In this document: positions 15,857 to 21,571 of the stretch, in pieces | How the letters are laid out: every line of letters begins with the position of its first letter | Position numbering within the stretch: the stretch's first letter is position 1 | Assembly: GCA_934699305.1 (NCBI GenBank) | Contig: CAKUWM010000016.1 | Span: forward strand, 1-21,571 | Length of the DNA stretch: 21,571 nucleotides | Source of the DNA: an uncultured Saprospiraceae bacterium | Lineage (GTDB): Bacteria > Bacteroidota > Bacteroidia > Chitinophagales > Saprospiraceae | Direction: 5' to 3' | The notes under the pieces: generated by a model | What the model was told of the DNA's origin: nothing | What the model saw: only the letters and a program-made list of their open reading frames with translations | The model's database searches: none | Position numbers and translations under genes: made by a program

Positions 15857-16765
15857 CTATACATCAAATACCCGGCCTTCCTCGGCAAATTCAGTTGATT
15901 CAAAAACTGACCGAGCCTCCTCAACCAATGGTCTGATATCCGCATATTTACTAGAAGGATGGCCTATCAACAACCGACCTGCACCTGCATCTTTCGCTAT
16001 AGTTGCGGCTTCAATGGCTGTACTATGCCCGCGCTGCCTTGCTTTTTCCTGATATTCTTGCTTATAGGTAGCTTCATGATACAACAGGTCAACATTCCTT
16101 ATAATCGGAATTATAGTGGTATGATAGGCAGTATCGGAGCAATAAGCATAAGATCGAGGCCTATTCTTGACGTAAAGCGCTTCATCCGGATGCAAATAGC
16201 CTCCATCAACTTCAATGCTTTTCCCCGCTTTTAACTCGATTATTTGTTTTGTACTCAAGCTATATTTTCCGATAACTTCTTCCTTTAAATTCAATGGACG
16301 TTCTTTTTGCCGGAATAGATAACCATTACAAGGGACACCATGTTTAAGCGGAATGTTCTCCACGCTGAAAGTAACATTCTCCAAAACAACTTGATGTTCT
16401 TCCGGATTGGTCTCAATACAATGAATAGGAAAACTATAATGCGTAAAAGAAGACTTAGAAATATTTTCGATAAATTCCTTAATCCCCACAGGTCCGACAA
16501 TGGTCAATAATTCTTTTCGACCCAATAAAATCATACTGGTAATCAGTCCGGGTAGCCCAAACACATGATCTCCATGCAAATGAGAAATAAAGATAAACTC
16601 CAATTTCACCTTTGACAATTTCAGATCATTCATACGAAACTGACTTCCTTCCCCACAATCAATCAGAATATGATGATGATCTAAATTTAAAAATTGAGAA
16701 GACGGATGCCGACCATGAGCAGCAAGGGCAGAATTAGAGCCTAATATTGTGATTTTAAAGTTCAA
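15857..16765 (-). CDS. rnz: Ribonuclease Z (tRNA 3' endonuclease)
   Basis: RNase Z is a zinc-dependent metallo-beta-lactamase-fold nuclease that removes the 3' trailer of tRNA precursors, needed where CCA is not encoded, as in the nearby tRNA-Lys. The 302-residue protein begins with FKITILGSNSALAAHGRHPSS. It carries the metal-binding HLHGDH (62–67), His142 in PLKHGVPCNGY, Asp211 in CSDTAYH, the RNase Z-specific RGHST (245–249, His247), and His269 in LLIGHPSSKY. All expected ligands are present. It starts with TTG: the triplet directly before it is the TAA stop of the STAS gene in the same frame, and the next Met (residue 45) lies inside the conserved fold. Translation therefore almost surely depends on ribosomes finishing the upstream gene. 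Confidence 0.96.
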   Translation of the reverse strand: MNFKITILGSNSALAAHGRHPSSQFLNLDHHHILIDCGEGSQFRMNDLKLSKVKLEFIFISHLHGDHVFGLPGLITSMILLGRKELLTIVGPVGIKEFIENISKSSFTHYSFPIHCIETNPEEHQVVLENVTFSVENIPLKHGVPCNGYLFRQKERPLNLKEEVIGKYSLSTKQIIELKAGKSIEVDGGYLHPDEALYVKNRPRSYAYCSDTAYHTTIIPIIRNVDLLYHEATYKQEYQEKARQRGHSTAIEAATIAKDAGAGRLLIGHPSSKYADIRPLVEEARSVFESTEFAEEGRVFDV

Positions 16766-17149
16766 TTACTCCTCTTCCGTACTTGAATTTAATTCTTTTT
16801 CAATTTCATCCATCAATATATAATCTAATGATTCTTCCATGGTCGGAATAATGGTCAAAATTGACTCTAATCTCGAAATTTCAATTAGTTTTTTTACCGG
16901 AGAATGATTTATCTCCGTTAAAATGAATGCCCCATTTTCTTTCCAAAGCCTATTGCCCGTGAGGATGGCACTCAATCCACTACTATCAATATATTTAACT
17001 TTAGATAAGTTGATTACCAGATTGGTAAGACCTTCGTTTTTAAATATAACCAATTCGGACTTTAAATCCGGTGCAAGCAATGAATTCAAATTCTCTTCTT
17101 CAAGTGTCATTATGGCATAATGCTCTTGCTTATCTATGGAATATTTCAT
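16766..17149 (-). CDS. STAS domain protein (anti-sigma factor antagonist-like)
   Basis: The 127-residue product is a single STAS domain. In SpoIIAA/RsbV-type proteins this fold is switched by Ser phosphorylation and binds a partner kinase or anti-sigma factor. It shows strand-rich N-terminal residues, LVINLSKVKYIDSSGLSAILTG with the phosphorylatable serine in DSSG (Ser56/57), and a C-terminal acidic tail EIEKELNSSTEEE. No partner kinase or phosphatase is encoded nearby, so its pathway is unknown. It forms a two-gene unit with rnz, with no base between its stop codon and the TTG of rnz. As far as I know this neighbour pair is common in Bacteroidota, which suggests a functional or expression link, but the mechanism is not established here. 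Confidence 0.9.
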   Translation of the reverse strand: MKYSIDKQEHYAIMTLEEENLNSLLAPDLKSELVIFKNEGLTNLVINLSKVKYIDSSGLSAILTGNRLWKENGAFILTEINHSPVKKLIEISRLESILTIIPTMEESLDYILMDEIEKELNSSTEEE

Positions 17150-17541
17150 ATAATTTTGATTACTGTAATGTAATTATGTCAGTTTAACGTTAAAATTTGT
17201 TAATTATTCAAACGGTCAAATATACATGTATTCAAGCAAATTTTTCTTAATAAAAGATTAAAACCCTACAAACCCGCGCCATCAATGCATATTCGATACT
17301 AACCTTATATTTAGTCAGCATAAAAACGCCTTTTTGAGCAAATAATATATAACAAACCGAATTATTTTGGCACAATTTTTTCATAACACAAATAACATTA
17401 TGTTAAATTATCATATTTTATTTTTTTATAAAGTGATAAAATAGTATACTTGTGTTGAAAATAAACAATTTGTACACTTTTAGCGTCTAATAAAGATAAT
17501 AAAAGGGTCGAAAAGACTTTAAAAAATTTAAGGAGCAAAAA
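17150..17541. other. Divergent STAS/clpC intergenic region
   Basis: 392 bp, extremely AT-rich towards clpC. TATACTTG (17445–17452) is one base off a -7 element, but no convincing -33 partner was seen. No CIRCE-type inverted repeat (HrcA operator) was found, so heat control by HrcA is not supported by sequence. No gene is seen in it. Confidence 0.55.
17530..17535 (+). promoter_or_regulatory. Strong Shine–Dalgarno sequence of clpC
   Basis: AAGGAG lies 6 nt before the ATG at 17542. It is the only textbook ribosome-binding site I noticed in this window; genes of this phylum generally rely on A-rich leaders instead. It also fixes the clpC start. Confidence 0.7.
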
Positions 17542-20076
17542 ATGAACAAAAAATTCTCACCTGAAGTAAGGAAAATTATAACCCAAAGCCGCGATCAAGC
17601 ATTACGATTAGGGAATAATTATATCGGTACAGAGCATCTGTTAATGGGTCTGTTAGCCGACAAAGACAGCACTGTAAACAAGGTCTTGATGACTATGGAT
17701 GTTGACTTTGATGAATTATTTAAATTAGTGGAAACATCTGCTATTGAAAAGGCCAACTTAGAAACTACTTCCAATGTAAGCAATATCCCGTTAGACAAAC
17801 ATGCTGACAAAGTACTGAAAGTCACATTCTTAGAAGCTAAATTATTCAAAACAGATGAAATCAGTCCCGAACATCTATTGTTGAGTATCCTAAAGCACAA
17901 AGACAATACTGCAGCAAGGATTCTTAAAAAATATGATATTGATTACGAAAGCTTTAAGACTGAATTAGATTACATGGGGAATGTTGATATGACGGACGAA
18001 TGGACTGATCTGGGCAATATGTCTGCGGGCAGCGGGGATGATTTTCCTATGGAGGAAGAAGGCATATCCAAGTTCCAGAAAAAAGGTTCTACCAAGTCCA
18101 AGACTCCGGTATTAGACAATTTTGGTCGTGACATTACAAGACTGGCTGAAGAAGGGAAGTTGGATCCAATCATCGGTAGAGAAGTAGAAATAGAAAGGGT
18201 TTCACAAATTCTCAGCCGTCGTAAGAAAAATAACCCAATCCTCATTGGTGAGCCCGGTGTAGGCAAAACTGCCATCATAGAAGGTCTTGCTTTGAGAATT
18301 CTTAAGAAAAAAGTGTCCCGAACGCTTTTTAACAAGCGTATTGTCATGTTGGATCTTGCCGCCCTTGTCGCCGGCACCAAGTATCGTGGCCAATTTGAAG
18401 AGCGCATTAAAGCCATCATGAACGAGCTTGAAAAGACACGTGATGTCATTTTATTTATTGATGAAATCCACACCATTGTAGGTGCTGGCGGCGCAACAGG
18501 TTCGCTTGACGCCTCCAATATCTTCAAGCCCGCACTTGCACGGGGCGAATTGCAATGTATCGGAGCATCAACTCTGGATGAATATCGTCAATATATAGAG
18601 AAAGATGGTGCATTGGATCGTAGGTTCCAAAAAATAATCGTTGACCCGCCAACTGCCGAAGAGGCAATGATAATCTTAAAAAATATCAGTGGTAAATACG
18701 AAGAATTCCATAATGTCACCTTCTCAGATGAAGCTATTAAAGCATGTGTCCAGCTAAGTGACCGTTATATCAGCGATCGATTTTTGCCCGATAAAGCCAT
18801 CGACGTCATGGATGAAGTAGGTGCAAGAGTTCACCTAAAAAACATTCACGTACCACGGCATATCGAAGATATCGAAAAGCAAATCGAAGACATCAAAGAA
18901 CAAAAAAATCTGGCTGTCAAAAACCAACAATACGAAAAAGCTGCCGATTTGAGGGATGATGAATCCAAATTAGGCCGAACCCTCGAAGAAGAAAAACTGA
19001 AATGGGAAGAAGAAGCCAAATCCAAACGCTATCCGGTCGATGCCGAAGATATTGCTGAAATCGTATCTATGATGACGGGCATTCCTTTGAAAAGAGTTGC
19101 TCAAAAAGAAAGCAATAAACTGGTACACCTGAACGCTGAAATAAGGCAAATGATCATCGGTCAAGATCAAGCGATCGACAAAGTCGTAAAAGCTATCCAG
19201 CGTAACCGCATAGGCTTGAAAGATGCAAAAAAACCTATTGGTTCCTTTATATTCCTTGGCCCAACGGGTGTGGGAAAGACCGAACTTGCAAAAGCCTTGG
19301 CAAGGCACATCTTCGATTCAGACGACAGCCTTGTTCGCTTAGACATGAGTGAATACATGGAAAAGTTTTCGGTAACCAGACTCATTGGAGCGCCTCCCGG
19401 ATATGTAGGCTATGAGGAAGGAGGACAACTGACCGAAAAAGTCCGTCGTAAGCCTTACTCTGTCATCTTATTGGATGAAATTGAAAAAGCGCACCCGGAT
19501 GTCTATAATATCTTATTACAAGTCTTAGACGACGGTGTCTTGACGGATGGCTTAGGTAGAAAGGTTGATTTCAAGAATACCATGATAATTATGACTTCCA
19601 ATATAGGTGTCAGACAATTGAAGGATTTTGGAACCGGCGTAGGATTCAATACGACGGCCAGACTGGAAGCTGAAGAAGATAATGCAAAGAGCGTCATTCA
19701 GGCAGCTTTGAAAAAGACTTTTTCGCCGGAATTCCTCAATAGGATTGACGATGTGGTGATTTTTAATAGTCTTTCAAAAGATGAGATATTCCAAATAATT
19801 GACATCGTCCTCCAATCTCTGTACAATAGATTGAGTCAGCTCGGATTCTCAATGGAATTAACCGATGAAGCCAAAGATTTTGTCGCCGAAAAAGGATATG
19901 ATCCACAATTTGGTGCCAGACCTCTACATCGTGCTATTCAAAAATACGTTGAAGACCCATTGGCCGAATTTATTCTAAATGAGAATCCTCAGGAAGGGTC
20001 TAAATTTACTGCCGTATTAAACGAAGATAAAACCGGCTTAAAAATAACACTCTCCTCGGAAGTAAAACCGGTATAA
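17542..20076 (+). CDS. clpC: ATP-dependent Clp protease ATP-binding subunit ClpC
   Basis: ClpC is a hexameric AAA+ unfoldase that feeds proteins to the ClpP protease. The 844 residues show two N-terminal Clp repeats (about 1–145: EVRKIITQSRDQA and GTEHLLMGLL; then EISPEHLLLSILKH). AAA-1 follows with Walker A GEPGVGKT (236–243) and Walker B LFIDEIHT. A coiled UVR-type insert lies near 445–490 (KQIEDIKEQKNLAVKNQQYEKAADLRDDE), which marks ClpC rather than ClpB. AAA-2 has Walker A GPTGVGKT (573–580) and VILLDEIEKAHPDV, the ClpP-docking tripeptide is VGF near 700, and the D2-small domain is at the C-terminus (GYDPQFGARPLHRAIQKYVEDPLA). The family adaptor-binding UVR insert and ClpP loop are intact. 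It is monocistronic with its own Shine–Dalgarno and terminator. Confidence 0.97.
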   Translation: MNKKFSPEVRKIITQSRDQALRLGNNYIGTEHLLMGLLADKDSTVNKVLMTMDVDFDELFKLVETSAIEKANLETTSNVSNIPLDKHADKVLKVTFLEAKLFKTDEISPEHLLLSILKHKDNTAARILKKYDIDYESFKTELDYMGNVDMTDEWTDLGNMSAGSGDDFPMEEEGISKFQKKGSTKSKTPVLDNFGRDITRLAEEGKLDPIIGREVEIERVSQILSRRKKNNPILIGEPGVGKTAIIEGLALRILKKKVSRTLFNKRIVMLDLAALVAGTKYRGQFEERIKAIMNELEKTRDVILFIDEIHTIVGAGGATGSLDASNIFKPALARGELQCIGASTLDEYRQYIEKDGALDRRFQKIIVDPPTAEEAMIILKNISGKYEEFHNVTFSDEAIKACVQLSDRYISDRFLPDKAIDVMDEVGARVHLKNIHVPRHIEDIEKQIEDIKEQKNLAVKNQQYEKAADLRDDESKLGRTLEEEKLKWEEEAKSKRYPVDAEDIAEIVSMMTGIPLKRVAQKESNKLVHLNAEIRQMIIGQDQAIDKVVKAIQRNRIGLKDAKKPIGSFIFLGPTGVGKTELAKALARHIFDSDDSLVRLDMSEYMEKFSVTRLIGAPPGYVGYEEGGQLTEKVRRKPYSVILLDEIEKAHPDVYNILLQVLDDGVLTDGLGRKVDFKNTMIIMTSNIGVRQLKDFGTGVGFNTTARLEAEEDNAKSVIQAALKKTFSPEFLNRIDDVVIFNSLSKDEIFQIIDIVLQSLYNRLSQLGFSMELTDEAKDFVAEKGYDPQFGARPLHRAIQKYVEDPLAEFILNENPQEGSKFTAVLNEDKTGLKITLSSEVKPV

Positions 20077-20096
20077 CTATTTTCCTATATATTAAA

Positions 20097-20134
20097 TAAA
20101 AAAGAGTTCCAATTTTGCTGGAACTCTTTTTTTT
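20097..20134. terminator. Bidirectional intrinsic terminator between clpC and the Fe–S carrier gene
   Basis: AAAGAGTTCCA (20101–20111) pairs perfectly with TGGAACTCTTT (20119–20129) around a 7-nt loop. The hairpin has an A-run on the left and a T-run on the right, so it can end both clpC (plus) and the convergent HesB-type gene (minus). Confidence 0.9.
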
Positions 20135-20191
20135 ATCATTCGCCTATCTTTAAAGGGACTTGAATATAATAATAGCCCTTTATCAATATTA

Positions 20192-20542
20192 TCAGGCAGA
20201 GAAAGATGTACCGCATCCACAGGTACTACTTGCATTTGGGTTTTTAAAGGAAAAACCACGATTGTTTAATCCTTCCTCCCAGTCAATAATCATGTCTTGC
20301 AAATAAATTCCATGTGCTTTTTTCATATACACTTCAATGCCGTGTATAGTAAACACTTCGTCTCCCGGTTTTTGGGAGTCAAAGCCCAATTCATAACTAA
20401 ATCCGGAACACCCACCTCCTTTTACACCAACACGTAGTCCATAATCAGCGGGAATACCTTGGGATTCCTTAACCATCTTCAATTGTTCAACAGCGCTTTC
20501 TGTTAATACAATGGGCGTTTTAGTTGTGGTATCTTCTGTCAT
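20192..20542 (-). CDS. Iron–sulfur cluster assembly accessory protein (HesB/IscA/ErpA family)
   Basis: A-type carrier proteins accept a nascent Fe–S cluster from a scaffold and hand it to target enzymes in the cytosol. The 116-residue product has the single HesB fold (PF01521) with the three invariant cysteines: Cys45 in KGGGCSGFSYELGF, and Cys108 and Cys110 in STCGCGTSFS near the C-terminus. An N-terminal extension of about 8 polar residues precedes the conserved IVLTESAVEQLK. It cannot be assigned to ErpA, IscA or SufA from this window, since no suf or isc genes are adjacent. The ATG at 20542 follows the upstream TonB-domain gene by 57 nt on the same strand, so shared transcription is possible. 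Confidence 0.94.
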   Translation of the reverse strand: MTEDTTTKTPIVLTESAVEQLKMVKESQGIPADYGLRVGVKGGGCSGFSYELGFDSQKPGDEVFTIHGIEVYMKKAHGIYLQDMIIDWEEGLNNRGFSFKNPNASSTCGCGTSFSA

Positions 20543-20599
20543 TTTAAAATTTCAATTGATATAATAATGTGAAACGTTTTTACAATAAGAAAGTTTATT

Positions 20600-21142
20600 C
20601 TAATCCTGAGTATTTGTAGTTTGTTTTCTAAAGTTAATAACCTGTGTATATGTTACAATGACAGGAGTGTTTTGCAATGTTGCCGGCTTCCATTTGGGCA
20701 TAAGTTGTATCAGCCGCTTCACCTCATCATCCGCCCCATTGCCCACTTTATCCAGTGTGATAACAGGATTAAATGCTGTTCCATCTACACCAATGGTAAA
20801 TTGCACGACGACAACGCCGTATGTTCCTTGACGAATAACTTCTTCAGGATACCTTAAATTAGCCTTTATAAAATCAGCCAATGCTGATGAACCTCCCGGA
20901 AATTCAGGAACAGTTTCCGGCTTTAATACAATCTTGCCTCCTTCACTGGTAAGCTCCATCATATCTTGAGAAATCGTCGCCGACTGATACTTAACCTCAC
21001 GTGTATCTTGTTTTGCTTTAATATCACGTAGCGCCTGACCCGTTGAATCCTTCTTTTTTTCTTGGGAATGCAAAGATGGTACAAGGGTGAAAACAATGCT
21101 TATCATCAGCCCCCATTTCAACAAATTAAAATTCCTGGACAT
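20600..21142 (-). CDS. TonB C-terminal-domain protein with short linker and signal-like N-terminus
   Basis: The C-terminal half (about 85–172) is a TonB C-terminal domain (PF03544-like): FPGGSSALADFIKANLRYPEE, GVVVVQFTIGVDGTAFNPVI, VKRLIQLMPKWKPA. In classical TonB this domain contacts the TonB box of outer-membrane receptors and passes on energy from ExbB/ExbD. The N-terminus (MSRNFNLLKWGLMISIVFTLVPSLHSQ) is one hydrophobic segment followed by a charged, proline-poor linker of only about 50 residues. The end SLHSQE looks cleavable, so the protein may be periplasmic rather than anchored (inferred). ATG 21142 lies one base after the stop of the preceding TonB-domain gene; the frame also opens at a TTG at 21160, but that overlaps it. 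The tight spacing indicates an operon. Confidence 0.87.
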   Translation of the reverse strand: MSRNFNLLKWGLMISIVFTLVPSLHSQEKKKDSTGQALRDIKAKQDTREVKYQSATISQDMMELTSEGGKIVLKPETVPEFPGGSSALADFIKANLRYPEEVIRQGTYGVVVVQFTIGVDGTAFNPVITLDKVGNGADDEVKRLIQLMPKWKPATLQNTPVIVTYTQVINFRKQTTNTQD

Positions 21143-21143
21143 C

Positions 21144-21571
21144 TTATACCTTGAATGCAATAGGCATAGTCATTTTGACACGAACGTTTTTCCCGTCTTG
21201 TTTGCCCGGAATCCAATTTGGCATCATTCTTATCACCCGTGTTGCCTCTTCAGCTGCGCCATATCCCACATCATCTTTAATGACATTAATATCGGTTAGT
21301 GATCCATCCTTTTCCACAGTAAACTGCATAATAACCTTTCCGGATACTTTTTTTGCCTTTGCTTCTACCGGATATTTCAGTTCTTTAGAAACGTAGGAAT
21401 ACATTGCAGAAGGTCCACCTTGGAATGAAGGAGGATTATCCACTACCCTATAAACTTGATTTTCTTCCATCCAGATCTCTTTGGCATTTTTGGGCTCATT
21501 GTCACTTTGTTGTGGCAAAGTTTTATAGGCTTTAGGTTGAATCTCAGTGGTCTTATGTGGCTGTTTAGACT
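21144..21571 (-). CDS. TonB C-terminal-domain protein, 5' end beyond the window
   Basis: The frame stays open to the right edge, so the true start is outside; TTG at 21518 is not needed as a start because upstream codons (for example QPHKTTEIQPKAYK) are in frame. The visible part is a hydrophilic linker and a TonB C-terminal domain: PPSFQGGPSAMYSYVSKELKYP, GKVIMQFTVEKDGSLTDINV, ATRVIRMMPNWIPG, and VKMTMPIAFKV at the end. It resembles the domain encoded next downstream, so the pair probably arose by duplication. Its N-terminal anchor, if any, cannot be judged. It would act with TonB-dependent outer-membrane transporters if it is a functional energy transducer. Confidence 0.88.
   Translation of the reverse strand, partial: SKQPHKTTEIQPKAYKTLPQQSDNEPKNAKEIWMEENQVYRVVDNPPSFQGGPSAMYSYVSKELKYPVEAKAKKVSGKVIMQFTVEKDGSLTDINVIKDDVGYGAAEEATRVIRMMPNWIPGKQDGKNVRVKMTMPIAFKV

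Noticed and set aside
17970..18527. 185-codon open frame antisense to clpC
   Set aside because: It lies wholly opposite the strongly conserved AAA-1 region of clpC and its composition is that of a shadow frame.
20151..20182. TAAAGGG…CCCTTTA inverted repeat as a second terminator of the Fe–S carrier gene
   Set aside because: The loop is 18 nt and no T-tract follows on the minus strand; the better terminator is at 20097–20134.

Overview
The window comes from an AT-rich member of the phylum Bacteroidota, plausibly a Saprospiraceae-like lineage. This rests on a PorP/SprF-type protein, a DUF5916 outer-membrane protein with a CBM9-like N-terminus, the STAS–RNase Z gene pair, small TonB C-terminal-domain proteins, and several copies of the Bacteroidota -33/-7 promoter (TTTG-N19/21-TAnnTTTG). 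Almost everything is chromosomal housekeeping. I see no transposase, integrase, phage gene or CRISPR array.

Layout, left to right. A carbohydrate-binding-module esterase, cut by the left edge exactly at its predicted nucleophile serine, lies downstream of metK (both minus), with an intrinsic terminator between them. recG runs to the right from a divergent intergenic region. An 832-bp non-coding stretch of degenerate repeats follows, then the DUF5916 outer-membrane gene (minus), then a second repeat-bearing intergenic region, then porP/sprF-like and tex (plus). Converging on tex are ribBA, a family-4 glycosyltransferase, pdxH and a GNAT acetyltransferase (all minus). A tRNA-Lys(UUU) with a full consensus promoter and its own terminator comes next. 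The rnz and STAS genes (minus) are fused head-to-tail in the same frame with only a stop codon between them. clpC (plus) ends in a bidirectional terminator shared with a convergent HesB/ErpA-type Fe–S carrier gene. Upstream of that carrier lie two tandem TonB C-terminal-domain genes, the first cut by the right edge.

Functional themes are cofactor metabolism (SAM, riboflavin, PLP, Fe–S), nucleic-acid maintenance and processing (RecG, Tex, RNase Z, tRNA-Lys), proteolysis (ClpC), and the cell envelope (DUF5916, PorP/SprF, TonB, glycosyltransferase). Where promoters can be read, the last base of the -7 element lies only about 19–25 nt from the start codon, so leaders are very short; no riboswitch is seen upstream of metK or ribBA.

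No clear new multi-gene system is visible. The best candidates for a second look are the dispersed repeat family on both sides of the DUF5916 gene, the same-frame STAS/RNase Z junction that would give a fusion on stop-codon readthrough, and a RibBA whose GTP cyclohydrolase II half has lost its zinc cysteines.
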